This document shows positions 1 to 10,914 of a DNA stretch of 64,000 bases, one piece after another. Source of the DNA: Sabellastarte sp. h YS-2021 (Eukaryota; Annelida; Polychaeta; Sabellida; Sabellidae); the NCBI GenBank assembly GCA_964017235.1, contig OZ024931.1, forward strand, positions 96,056,221 through 96,120,220, given 5' to 3'. Position 1 is the stretch's first letter. The number at the start of each line of letters is the position of its first letter. The position numbers and the translations under genes were made by a program. A model generated the notes under the pieces. The model saw only the letters and a program-made list of their open reading frames with translations, made no database searches and was not told the origin of the DNA.

Positions 1-180
1 ATATTTAAACAAGCAATCAGTGCCTGTGAACGGGCTCTGTGTCAGCTGACTGTGTGTTTTGAGTTTCAGAGTAGAAGTGACAGAAGAAAAGGACACAAAA
101 GTTGTGCCCTGCAAATGGTATTCAGAAGGAAAGTAACAAGGTAACTATTTAGGTGTAAAAAGTAGGTTAAAATCATATTT
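1..180. repeat. Dispersed repeat module M1, copy 1
   Basis: Non-coding module recognised by its recurrence at about 45600-45760 and 47035-47215, where the same order of phrases appears (gaacgggctctgtgtcagct, then gtgacagaag, then a stretch around tgccctg). It runs directly into family A repeat. Open frames here are short and not conserved. It probably starts before the window. Confidence 0.7.
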
Positions 181-360
181 AAAGAAAATACTGCAAATGC
201 AATAGTTTTCGAGTTACAACTGATTTACTCAACAGTGAGAACCTCAAAGTAGCTTTTGCTCAGCTATGAAATCGGTTAAACGGCTGCAATTCTAATATGG
301 TATAGCTCACACAAAAGTAGGTGAATAAAATATTTAAACTAGATTGCGCTGACTCGACAC
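180..360. repeat. Family A satellite-like repeat, first unit
   Basis: Unit of about 165-170 bp with recurring phrases tagctattgctcagctatg, a run around gcaattt...actatgttatagctga, aaaagtaggtgaataacata and gcaatagttttcaagttaca. The family recurs through the window (1580-1910, 3870-4619, 16524-17560, 19610-20170, 45760-46080, 49440-49930 and within 50345-52090) and is the host DNA that DIRS-1 entered. Confidence 0.75.
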
Positions 361-439
361 CAACATATCCCCAGACAGGCAATCTCTCACACCACAAGCA
401 TTCACTGGGTATTTTTACAGCACCTATTTTGTGTGAATC

Positions 440-1400
440 GCAATTATTATAAACTATTTTTCTTTTTTTGGGGGGTCAAACCATTTCTTTTTTTCATTTT
501 TGGGGGCTCAATTTTAAAGAAAAGTCCTCTGAGTGGATCATTAGTGGGTCTCACATACATGTTAAATGTCTACTTAAAGCCTTGGTTTTTGGCACATGAA
601 AAAAGAACAAATTAATATATTCCCAGATGAGATTTCAGCTGTGTGAGGCACATATTATAACAGTTATAGGACTTAAAAGTGGTAAAAAGTCAATAAATTG
701 GGAGTCTGTGGGCATATAAGAGAATTTGAGGTGACCTTAAAATTAATGTTACAGACTTAAGATTTCTTACAAAGATTTCATGCAGCAGTTATATCTACTA
801 CAGTTTGAGACTTGTCAGACTTACCATTTCCAGGTTACAGGAACAAATATGTTGAAAATGTCGTAAAAGGGTCACTCGGGTGGGTGTTTATGGTCCTCAT
901 ACACAGGTTAAACATCTATTTAAAGCCTTGGTTTTTCTCACATGTAAAAAGAACATAATCATATATTCCCAGATGAGATTTTATCAGTATCAGTCACATC
1001 ATTTGACAGCTATAGGCCTTCAAAGTGGCAAAAAGTCCATAAATTTGGTGTCTGTGGGCAATTTAGAGACTTTAAGGTGACCTTAAAATTAAAGTTACAG
1101 ACTTAAAATTTTTCACAGACTTACAGTACATGTAGAAATTATATCTACTACAGTTACACACTTGTCAGACCTACCACTTTTGAGTTATAGGGGAAAATAT
1201 GGGAAAAATGACGATGGGCCTCAAAAACAATTTTAACCTTAACATAAAGTCTTGATTTTTGGTATATGTAAGGCGAGTATAGTAATGTGTTCCTAGACAA
1301 AATATGAGCCACATAAGCCACATAGTCTGTGTAAGTGGCAAAAAGTCAAATTTCTGACCTTAAGGTGGCCAGGAGTTCTTTATTATTGGGATTTTAAGGT
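440..1400. repeat. Tandem repeat of about 345 bp, about 2.7 units
   Basis: The phrase agccttggtttttggcacat and its variants recur near 579, 924 and 1247, and ttatatctactacagtt recurs near 788 and 1140. This gives a period of about 323-348 bp. Single diverged copies lie near 20560-20760 and 21440-21600. I see no coding signal. Confidence 0.7.
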
Positions 1401-1910
1401 CACCTTAAAATAGGGTTCCTTTCCTGACCCAAATACGTGTGTGCCAAGTTTGAATGAAATCCATGAAAGCATTTTTGAGTTATCGTGCACATGATTCAAA
1501 ACGTACGGCAGCGGCAGCACGACAAACGTGAAACCAATATATCCCTGACTTTCATCTGGTGATATAAAAAATACTGTAAATGAAATAGTCTTCAAGTTAC
1601 AACTGATAAACTTAACAGTGAGAACCTGAAAGTAGCTATTACTGAGCTATGCAAGGAACATATCCTGCAAGGAGCTGCAGGTCTGCAATTTTACTATTTT
1701 ATAGCTGACCCAAAAGTAGATGAATAACATATTTAAACAAAACTCTCTAAATACAATAGTTTTCACGTTACAACTGATTAACTCGACAGTGAAACTCTAA
1801 AAGTAGCTATTGCTCAGCTATGCCATGACATACACGTCTGCAATTTCACTATGTTATAGCTAACTCAAAAGTAGGTGAACAACATATTAAAAATAGATCA
1901 AGTACATCAG
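1383..1910. repeat. Repeat tail and two family A units
   Basis: 1383-1510 resembles the duplicated block at 52330-52600 (aaggtcaccttaaaataggg, then a caagtttgaat-like stretch). 1580-1910 holds two family A units. No gene is supported here. Confidence 0.55.
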
Positions 1911-1959
1911 AGAACTGATGCAAATTATATCCACCAGAAAGAAAACTCACTAAAGCCAA

Positions 1960-3540
1960 TCAACCATCGCTTAACCTTGAAGGAGGAGCCCAAGGTGAAA
2001 TCTGACCACATCAAAAGATTCTTAGCCCATGATTTTATATAGGTTGGGGTGACATTGTAAACCTCTAGGAACAAGAATAAGCGAGTTATAAGCACTTTTA
2101 ATTTTGGCTATCCTCATTTGACCTAGAAGGGGGGGGGGCCAAAGCTCAAATCTGATCACATCAAAAGATTCCTAGCCCATGATTTCCTATAGGATGGTTT
2201 TACATTACAAACCTCTAGGACCAAGAAAAAGCGATCTATATGCACTTTTAGATTTTGGCTATCCTCGTTTGACCTTGAAGGAGGGGCCCAAGGTCGAATC
2301 TGACCACATCAAAACATTCCTAGCCCATGATTTCCTACAGGTTGGTTTCACATTGCAAATCTTTAGGACCAATAAGTGAGTTATAAGTACTTTTAAGTTT
2401 GGCTATCGTTTGACCTTGAAGGGGGAGGGAGGGGGGCAAAAGTCAAATCTGACCACATCAAAAGATTCCTAGCCCATGATTTCCTATAGGTTGGCTTCAC
2501 ATACCAAACCTGTAGGACCAAGAATAAGCGAGTTAGAAGCACTTTTAAGTTTTGCTATCCTCATTTGACCTTGAAGGAGGGGCCCAAGGTCTAATCTGAC
2601 AATATCAAAAGATTCCAAGCCCATGATTTCCTATACAATGGTTTCACATTGCAAACCACTAGGACCAATAATAAGCGAGTTATATGCACTTTTAAGTTTG
2701 GGTGTTCTCTTTGGGTGTTGACTTTGAAGGAGGGGCCCAAGGTCAAATCTGACCACATCAAAAGACTCCCAGCCTCCTATAAGTTGGTTTTACATTTCAA
2801 ACCTCTCGGACCAATAATAAGCCAGTTATAAGCACTTTGAAGTTTGGGTATCCTCGTTTGACCTTGAAGGAAAGACCCACGGTCAAATCTGACCACTTCA
2901 AAAGATTCCCAGCCCATGATTTCCTTTACGTTGGTTTCACATTGCAAACCTCTAGGACCAATAATAAGAGAGTTATGATCACTTTTAGGTTTGACTATCC
3001 TCGTTTGACCTTGAAGGAGGGGCCCAAGTCAAATCTGACCACACCAAAAGATTCCCAGCCCATGATTTCATATAGGTTGGTTTACCATCCCAAACCTCTA
3101 GGACCAATAATAAGCGATTTATAAGCACTTTTAAGTTTGGCTGTACTCATTTGACCTTGAAGGAGGGGCCCAAGGTCAAATCTGACCACACCAGAAGATT
3201 CCCAGGCCATGAGTTCCTATAGGTTTGTTTACCATCCCAAACCTCAATGACCAATAATAAGGGAGTTATAAGCACTCATAAGTTTGGCTATCTCCGTTTG
3301 ACCTTGAAGGATGGGCCCTCTGACCACACCAGAAGATTCCCAGCCCATGGTTACCATCCCAAACCTCTACAACCAATAATAAGCAAGTTATAAGCACTTT
3401 TAAGTTTGGATGTCCTTGAAGGAGAGGTCCAAGGTCAAATCTGACCACATTAAAAGATTCCCAGCCCATGATTTCCTACAGGTAGGCTTCACATACGAAG
3501 CATCTAGGACCAATAATAAGGGAGATATAAGCACTTTTCA
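1960..3540. repeat. 145-bp tandem array, copy 1 (about 11 units)
   Basis: About 11 units start near 1976, 2133, 2274, 2416, 2571, 2727, 2864, 3010, 3158, 3304 and 3415. Each has a ccttgaaggaggggcccaag-like start, then ccatgatttcctataggttg, then ctaggaccaataataagcga. Spacing is 111-157 bp, mean about 145. The same unit forms a 12-unit array at 47380-49110. Reading frames inside it are repeat translations, not genes. Confidence 0.92.
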
Positions 3541-3850
3541 TGACTGACAAAGAAACGCCCATGGCAGCCATCTTGTTTTTCAAAATGAGGCCAAAAATAT
3601 TAAAGATTTTGTAATAAGGAACATATCCTGCAAATTTGAGATCTCTGACTATAATACCCTTTGCTCTAGAGGGCCAACAAAAGACCTTGCTGAAAGTTGA
3701 AAAAATGCCCATGGCGGCCATCTTGTTTTTCAAATTGAGGCCAAAAATATTCCCAGGGAAGATTTTATGGTTATGAATATATCTTGCAAACTTGAGAAGG
3801 CTAGCTATAATATTTTTTTTTTTCGTTAAAGCGGTAACGGATAAATCTCT
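3541..3850. repeat. Two-unit module downstream of the 145-bp array
   Basis: Two units about 163 bp apart contain gcagccatcttgtttttcaa, a ccaaaaatatt stretch and ctttgctctagagggccaac. A matching pair follows the second array at 49110-49440, and a single copy lies near 40370-40500. The conserved order shows array plus tail were copied as one unit. Confidence 0.75.
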
Positions 3851-3944
3851 CTACACATGGCGGCAGAGGCGTAACAAAGTGAAATCAACAGCTACAGCTC
3901 TGCAGTTTTACTGTTATAGCTGACACAAAAGCAGGTGAATAACA

Positions 3945-4302
3945 TACCGTAAATGACCTATTTAGCGCACAGTGCGCTAAGAAAAGACTATTTTTATTCA
4001 AAATTTGTTGGGAAAAAATTTCCCTTTTAGCGCACCCATCATGAAACACTTTCTGGGATGAAGTATAGGTCAATCCAGTAAGAATAATGGTGTTCCGACA
4101 TTTAGAATCTACTAAAGATATCCACTTCCTGTAAATATGGCGGTAGATGTAAACAAACGTGAAATGCATGGCAAAAATGTAAATTTATTAAGTAAAAATA
4201 TGTACAATATATAAAAATATGTGGATATTGTGGACTGTCATCGGGAAAAAGAGATAGGGTCCGGTTACAAGGGCGGATGTGCTAAATAGGTCATTTACGG
4301 TA
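3945..4302. mobile_element. MITE with 20-bp TIRs and TA target duplication
   Basis: The element body 3947-4300 begins CCGTAAATGACCTATTTAGC and ends with its perfect reverse complement, giving 20-bp terminal inverted repeats. TA flanks both sides (3945-3946 and 4301-4302). Removing the body and one TA restores a normal family A phrase. It has no transposase of its own. A TA target suggests mobilisation by a Tc1/mariner-like or other TA-targeting transposase, which is inference. Confidence 0.85.
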
Positions 4303-4619
4303 TGAACAAAATATTGCAAAGGCAATAATTTTTACACTACAACTGATTTACTCAACAGTGCGAACCTGAAAATAGCTATTGCTCAGCTATGCCATGAGCT
4401 ACAGGTCTGTAATTTAACTATGTTATAGCTGATTCAAAAGTAGAGAACACAAAATACTCTAAATCCAATATTTTTCAAGTTACAACTGATTTACTCAACA
4501 GTAAGAACCTTAGAATAGCTATTACTCAGTTATGCCATGAGCTATACATCTGCGCTTTTACTATGTTATAGCTTATTCAAAAGTAAATCAATAAGATATT
4601 TAAAGAAAATTCTCTAAAT
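4303..4619. repeat. Family A repeat flanking the DIRS-1 insertion
   Basis: Two family A units whose last phrase stops at ctctaaat (4612-4619). It resumes as gcaatagtttt at 16524. Joined, these match the family consensus found at, for example, 49585. Confidence 0.8.
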
Positions 4620-4661
4620 TTGAAAATTTTAATGACTTAAATGTAGCTTTTATAAGCTACA

Positions 4662-4810
4662 AGCTTACCATGTGGGACTTAATGCTGTTCTCGGGTTGCC
4701 ACACCCGGGGCCAACGTCTTAGAAAAAAAGATCGTTCTTGTTAGCCACCGGATATACTGGTAGTTGTCGTCACGTAATAACTTCTGACCAATCGCCCTAC
4801 TTTCTCGTTG
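4662..4810. repeat. DIRS-1 left inverted terminal repeat
   Basis: 149 bp beginning agcttaccatgtgggactta, inverted copy of 16358-16506 with three mismatches by eye. The outer 42 bp (4620-4661) is unique to this end and is found again, as its complement, in the internal complementary region. Confidence 0.93.
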
Positions 4811-4866
4811 AAATTTTTTAAACCTACCCCTCAGCTGTAAACAGCGGGGAGGCAGGGTGGGACTCT

Positions 4867-4973
4867 CCTAAGTCCCACATGGTAAGCTTGTAGCTTATAA
4901 AAGCTACATTTAAGTAATTAAAATTTTCAATTTTATTACGCTACAATAGCTTACCATGTGGGACTTAATGCTG
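4867..4973. repeat. DIRS-1 internal complementary region
   Basis: 4867-4930 is the complement of the left outer end (near-exact, ending ttttcaa). 4931-4973 is the complement of the right outer end (starting ttttattacg). The two join with no base missing between 4930 and 4931. In the DIRS model this region serves as template for joining both ends into a circle before recombinase-mediated integration. The join fixes the element limits at 4620 and 16523. Confidence 0.93.
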
Positions 4974-5327
4974 AATTCAACCGCCCGGTGGCGGGATTAC
5001 AGCTGAGACTGGAAGATATGTAATTTTTTTCTAAGATTTTGAATTAAAAGTATAGAATAGTGCCAGAAATACCAGTCTGAGTCCCATTTACAGTGCCCCG
5101 ATCCCGAAAGCCGGGCCTGTAACGAGCCAAAAACCTAAGTAAATGAGAGACAGTGCTAAAACTGTCTAGATGTTTGATTGTAGGTCGGAAGTGCAGCAGT
5201 GCTCACTTCGAGGTCTAAGGGTCCCAAAGGGCCCTTCATGTGTGACTGACCAACCCAGTGGTTGGGCCTCTCATAAAATTTTTAAAACCTGAATATGAGA
5301 TTAATGACAACTAAATAAGTCCTTAAT
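4974..5327. other. DIRS-1 3' non-coding segment up to the hAT insertion
   Basis: No coding signal. The first part corresponds to DIRS-2 at about 30970-31100 (attacagctgagactgga is shared). The phrase gtgcagcagtgctcactt matches DIRS-2 after a 400-bp insert there. The segment ends in CTTAAT, the left target duplication of the hAT element. Confidence 0.7.
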
Positions 5328-5339
5328 CAGGGTTCGCGA
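5322..5339. repeat. hAT left target duplication and TIR
   Basis: CTTAAT (5322-5327) then CAGGGTTCGCGA (5328-5339). Together with the right end this defines the insertion. Confidence 0.9.
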
Positions 5340-5567
5340 TTACGCCGTCCGAGTATGTTATATACGCGGTATTTCGGATTTGGACGCGAATTTCGGTTGA
5401 CAATGCGTTCCGAAGGACGCGATTTTTATTTCTGTTAAAGAAGCGAATTTCGGTTGGCAATAAGCTTATTAGGACGTGATGTATATGAAGGACACAGCAA
5501 ATACTTTAAAATGAGGGCTTTGGTGAGATATTAGGTGAGTTTTTATTTTATTCTTCGATTTTGAAAG

Positions 5568-5620
5568 CAAGATGGCCGACTGTCACTGCGCATGCGCGAG
5601 ATCACCAATGCGCACGCGCG
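5568..5620 (+). promoter_or_regulatory. Candidate hAT promoter: YY1-like and two NRF1-like sites
   Basis: CAAGATGGCCGAC (5568-5580) resembles a YY1 site. TGCGCATGCGCG (5587-5598) and TGCGCACGCGCG (5609-5620) fit the NRF1 palindrome YGCGCAYGCGCR. They lie 84-136 bp upstream of the transposase ATG at 5704 in an otherwise AT-rich region. I see no clear TATA box. The combination resembles housekeeping promoters; its function is inference. Confidence 0.5.
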
Positions 5621-5703
5621 AATCGCAGTTGGCGCGGTATTTAAATTTTATTTTGTCCTTTTTTCATTGTTTTTGCAATTTCTCAGTATTTCTGTGAAAA
5701 ATC

Positions 5704-8700
5704 ATGTCTGAAACAAAAACAGAAGTGGGGGGTGTAAAGAAAAAAAGAAAATTTCAGGAAACCTGGACTAAAGAATCCCAGTTCAGCTGGCTAGAATATG
5801 ATGCCACAGACAATGCTATGTATTGCTCTGTGTGCAAGAAGGCCAAAAAGAAAAACACATTTACAAATGGCTGTAGAGATTTTCAAAAATCAGCCCTCAC
5901 AAAACATATGTCAACCTCTGTTCACAAATCTGCATGTGATGATGTCAAATCATCAACTGCATTTTTTCAATCAGTTAAAAAGGCTGAAGAAAAAACTCCT
6001 GATGGTCTTCTCAGCCAGTTAAGGACCATACATTATATGGCTAGAGAAAATATACCTTTAATTAAATTTGAAGGCCTGATTAATTTGCAGAAAATGAATG
6101 GAGCTTCATTTAGTGGAGTTTATTATCACCATCAGCAGGTATGTAGTTTGCATAAAATTTTACTACTTGACTCAACACGTGCGTGTGTCAAATTAAACGG
6201 CTCAAGATTAAAAACATTTTGAGCATTTACATTCATACTAATGATGGACTTTCAATTCTTCACATTAAAAATGAAAATTTCTGTGACCGGTTAACAATGT
6301 AATTTATGACAAATAAAATGTGATCAGTTATGACGCGTCCTTTTAGGTAGAGGAAATGGTGGAATCTTTAGACTCTACAGTTAGGGTTGAAATGAAGAAG
6401 AAGCTGGAAGAGTCTAAATTTGTTGGCATTATTACTGATGAATCTGTCGACATTGCTGTATTTAAAAAACTGATTGTTTATGCACAAATTGTTGTCAATG
6501 GAAAAGTTCAGCTGTTTTTCATGGAAAACAAAGATGTATGCGATGGCAAGGCTGACACTATCATCCAAGCATTGGTTGAGGTGTTGGAAGAGTGGCAGAT
6601 ACCACTCACTAAAGTGACTGGACTTGGAAGTGATGGGGCTGCTGTAATGACAGGAGTTCGAAATGGAGTTGGTCAGTTTCCATATTTATAATTTCCGACA
6701 GGACCAACATAGAAACTACCTGTCATCATACGCCTAGTCACACACAGAATACAAATACAATTATGCATGCTAATAATCTAAATTTATTTATTTAGGGTTT
6801 TACACTTTCAACACTGTATAGGTCATATCATGGCGGGTAGTTTTATGGGCAGGGGAAATCAGTAAATACAGTTGGTCAAGGCTCTGTACTGTAAACTGCC
6901 AACCATCGGTACGCAACTACCAACTTTCCCGCATAGGGTCCAGGATATGAACCGCTGACCTCAGAGGGGGAGAAGAGTGCCTTGGATAATAATTTAAATG
7001 ACACAAATAAAAATTACTATTTCAAAACTGAAGTAATGAATTTATTTGCTATTGCTAATAAGTAAGTCCTGCATTAATAGAGTTACAATCATCACTTGTA
7101 GCAGACATGTTTTCAGAGGTGGATCTTTAATGCAAAATGTGCACTTGTCATGCTTTCAAATTGATTCAATGTTCAGTACTTTTAATCACCAACAAAAGCA
7201 AGCAATTACCAGCTTTGTCACTTTGGATTTGGGAAGGATTTAAACTCTGATCTCAGTTTTGGGAGATAGTAAATGTTTGATGCCAAGGACCTGTCCAAAT
7301 ATTATCCTGGCTGTTGGGCAGGATGTAAAAGCCCAACTTTGACCAATCATCTAATTTTGCCTTTGCACCAAGGTTTATATAATCTATGATCACTGCACAC
7401 AATAACAATCTATACATCAAGCTGAACAAAAAACATAATTAGTATACTGTTGGTACTACTGTAGGTGTGCAGCTAGCAAGGCGATGCCCACTGCTGATAC
7501 ATGTACATTGTTATGCACATCGGCTAGCTTTGGCAGTTTCCCAGAGCGCCAAAGAAATTAGTGACTTGCAAAAATATCAGGAGACTGTTACTGCGATTTT
7601 CCATTACTATACTAATTCTCCTGTGAGGTAAACATTTTAGTCAAGAGGGTGTTTTTGGAGTCTAGTTAAGCTTTATCCATAAATGTTCATGTTTGAACAT
7701 TTGGTTTGTCAGTTTTATTTGAAAATAGGTAGACACTAGACAGTGAATTGCATGTTCTTTACAACTTTACTTGGCTTTCAAGACATTAATATGCTCATTT
7801 ATCAAATTAAGGTTAAATTAAAAAGCAAAGGTATTTTGGAAAAAAAAAATTTTTTATTGCGTTAAGTTCAATTAATACCTGCTTCATTGGGAGCTAAATC
7901 ATCATTGATCAGAGTTAACACAACAGCACACACTTTGAAGCGTTACATTTTAAAACTAATTGGAGTAATATTCAGGTTCTAATGAAATTTTGTATGATAA
8001 GATGCAGCCTTCATGTAACATCAGTAACATCTCAATATCTTCACTGCAGCTGGTAAAACCATTGGGCACTCAGGAGTCCATGTATTCTACAATGTACATG
8101 TTGTCATGGGCTGGATAATTCAAATCCACAACCACACAGGCTTGGGCAAGTTCTTAAGTGCTAAATGTGCAATCACTGGACTGCCAATAACTTTAATATG
8201 TGTGCAGTGACTGGGTAATGTTATCAGTGAAACTTGGGATCAGAGGTCACTTTGCTATTAAGACCCCTATAATAGCTAAGGCTATATCCAGACAGGCATA
8301 TTATACGTAAGCCCAATGTAATTCAAAACTTTCAGATACAACCGACTTCGTGAGCTTGAACAGCTAATAATAAACTGCACAGTTACAGTCAAAGAACCAC
8401 ACTCAGTAAGATGGTTGTCACTCCACGAAGCAGTTGATGCAATCAGGAAATGTTGGCCAGCATTGGTAGCTGCTTTGGGTGAAGATGCAGTCAACTTGAA
8501 CAATGGTGTTGCCAATGGACTGTCAAAGAAGGTCGAACAGTTTTCTTTTTTGGCAATTACCTGTCTTCTGTGTGACATACTGCCACTCTTCACCAAGCTC
8601 AGCAAAGCATTTCAAGCAGAAAAACTAGATTTTGACAAGGTACTAGCTACAGTAATTGTATAATCTAAACTCAATCAAGTTAAATTAACTGCAGAATTTC

Positions 8701-10092
8701 ATACAATTTACATCATATTTAATAATTATTTACTGGTATATTTTTTATAAACTAAAAGGTATAGCCTCAGAGGATTTCTTTGAAACTGAATATCCAAGAT
8801 ATTATATCAATGCTTCTTGACCTACAATTCTTGGCTTTTATATTTCTTATATTGATTGAACATTGACCTTAGTACCCCTTATCAATGATTCATGGCGCAT
8901 TGATTTTTTGGTACCCCTTGTCATGCATTTGGTTTAAGGGAGTGGAAGTATATTCCACAAATTCCTTTTGTAGGCTTGTACAACCCTTACAGTGACACGT
9001 CAGTGTCTCAGAGCAATGCTAGAAGATGAAAATCATGTTTTGCCACTTTGTGATGAAGTGTTGAACTTGCCACTTGACGCCCAAAATAATATCACATGGA
9101 TGGGATTTCAGCTACAGAGATCTGATGCTGCTGTTCAAAAACTGAAGCAAACAAAAGAGTTATTTATAAATGAATTGCTAGCAAATCTAGACAGGCGATT
9201 TCCTGAAGATGGTAATTTAAATTGAATTAACCAAATTAATCTCTTGTCCACAGAAAATAACTAAAATATTACTTTTGAAAAGTGTTAGAAAAATATATTT
9301 TTAGATCATTCTGTTTCATATACATGCATAACAAATTAATTACACTGATAAATTACATAGATTGTCAGGTACTTATGATCACATTTTCAATTTTGTGTCA
9401 GAATGACTTAGTACTTATGTACCGTCTCCAGCACTGTGATTCTGCCTTGGTTTTCATATATATAGTTAACAGTGGTGACAAAATGACAAATGAACAAAAC
9501 AAGTCAACAAATTTACAAAAATAAAAATATATGAAGTTCAGAGCTTGTCCAAATAACCAAATATTAATAAATATTGCACTTGCAAAATATTTTATTTTAA
9601 GCAATATCTCTCCTGACGGATCTGGATACACTTCTTAATCCAAAGAAGCTGAAGAACATACCCCAAGCTTCAGTTGCCAGCTATGGATTAGCTTCCCTGG
9701 AGAAGCTGAGTCAGAAAATGTCACTCACAAATGACAATGTATTTGAGCCAATGCGAGCAAAAAATGATTTCTTAGCTTTCAAAATTCATGTCAGATCTAG
9801 CAATGCACAGTCACTTGCCGACTTTGCTGAAGAATTGTTGACCACCTACAGCGACCAGTATCCTGATTATGCCATTTTGATGTCATATTTTTTGAGCGTG
9901 CCACTCAATTCAGCATCGTGTGAACGTGGGTTTAGTGCACAAAACCTTTTGAAAACAAAACTTCGAAATCGTTTATCTGACAAACGGCAGAATGAACTAC
10001 TCAGGATTTCAATAAATGGGCCAGACTTCTCTCTCTTTGACTACAATGATGCAGCACAAAATTTTAGACAGATTCGCAACAGAATGAAGTAA
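5704..10092 (+). CDS. hAT-family transposase, ZNF862-like, six exons
   Basis: Predicted exons are 5704-6138, 6347-6671, 7465-7627, 8336-8639, 8974-9211 and 9602-10092. All introns are GT-AG, phases match at each join, and the total is 1956 nt (651 residues) with no internal stop. Exon 1 has a nuclear-signal-like KKKRK and a TTF/BED-type zinc finger (CSVC about residues 40-43, KHMSTSVH). Exon 2 holds TDESVD and GLGSDGAAVMTG, with acidic residues of the DDE core. Exon 3 gives HCYAHRLALA and exon 4 VRWLS, both typical of this hAT group. Exon 6 ends with the dimerisation region (SASCERGFSAQN, KTKLRNRLSD). It should bind the terminal repeats in the nucleus and cut and paste the element. Exon limits are read by eye; activity is not proven. 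Confidence 0.88.
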
Positions 10093-10830
10093 AAAGATAA
10101 AATTAGAATGAGCAGTTGTTGTTTTTTTAATTCATATATTGACATTTGCAACAGAATAAGAATTTGTAATAAAAAGGACATTACCAGTAATGCATACTTA
10201 TCTTGATTGTAATGTTTCACTTCATAGTCAGCTATAAGCTGATTGTCACTTTGTTCTTGTATTGGTAATTATTTTCAAGAATCATATGATTTAGAATGCG
10301 AACCATCAATGACACTGGACTAGCATGTCTGTTTTGAATTTTAAACTGGACAGACACTGATAGAATTACCAAACACTATTAATTTGCAGTTTGTGTAATT
10401 TTTTGGCAGTTTTTTGTATTTTTGTTTATTTTCTATTTTTTTTAAATTTTTTTTGTAGTTTATTCTTTTTCTGTTGTTTGAGATGCACTGATGAGCATTT
10501 GTAGTTTTCTCTTCACTTAGATTTAAAATACATTTATTTAGAAAGCGTAATTATTAAACAGGAAGTTGTATTGATAATAATGCTCATATTAGCATTCTAA
10601 TAAATGAATAATGACTACAGATTGGTCTTAGATTAGTATTACCTAATCTCTTGCCTCAGATTTGACTTAACCTTAGCATGTAACTACAATAATTTTAAAT
10701 AAAATCTTATGATCACCAAATTATTTGTTGATTTTCTCATAACCTATAAATTGGGACTCGGGAAAAACTAATTGGGACTCCATTTTTTGGAGCACATGTA
10801 GTCCCGTGGACTCCCTTTTTCAGAAGTGCT
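10093..10830. other. hAT 3' non-coding region
   Basis: AT-rich, with no open frame of note. It contains AATAAA-like signals soon after the stop (aataaa region 10150-10175) and a gggactcggg/tagtcccgtgg subterminal stretch before the right TIR. No repeat family is recognised. Confidence 0.4.
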
Positions 10831-10848
10831 TCGCGAACCCTGCTTAAT
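10831..10848. repeat. hAT right TIR and target duplication
   Basis: TCGCGAACCCTG (10831-10842), the reverse complement of the left TIR, then CTTAAT (10843-10848). Confidence 0.9.
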
Positions 10849-10914
10849 AGAAATTACTTGATAATTAAAGGATAAAATGACCTTACCCGTAACATCTTGA
10901 AGGTAAAGGAATAC

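Larger units (their letters stand above)
5328..10842 (+). mobile_element. hAT DNA transposon nested in DIRS-1
   Basis: 5515-bp element with perfect 12-bp terminal inverted repeats CAGGGTTCGCGA (5328-5339) and its complement (10831-10842). It is flanked by the direct duplication CTTAAT (5322-5327 and 10843-10848). Classical hAT elements make 8-bp duplications; here only 6 bp match. It carries a six-exon transposase gene on the plus strand, opposite to DIRS-1, and sits in DIRS-1 non-coding sequence, so it breaks no DIRS frame. The remaining sequence is introns, a short 5' region and about 740 bp of AT-rich 3' sequence. Confidence 0.93.

Noticed and set aside
1960-3540. Regular spaced repeats resembling a CRISPR array
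   Set aside because: The whole 145-bp unit repeats without unique spacers, and the context is eukaryotic; it is a satellite-type array.
3885-4169. 94-codon minus-strand frame as a possible transposase piece
   Set aside because: It spans the MITE boundary and has no recognised motif, so it is not supported.
6820-7000. tRNA-derived SINE suggested by a B-box-like ggttcatatcc on the minus strand
   Set aside because: No A box at the right distance, no tail and no second copy seen; it lies in a hAT intron.
5320-10850. 8-bp target duplication for the hAT element
   Set aside because: Only CTTAAT (6 bp) matches next to the TIRs; the outer two bases differ on each side.
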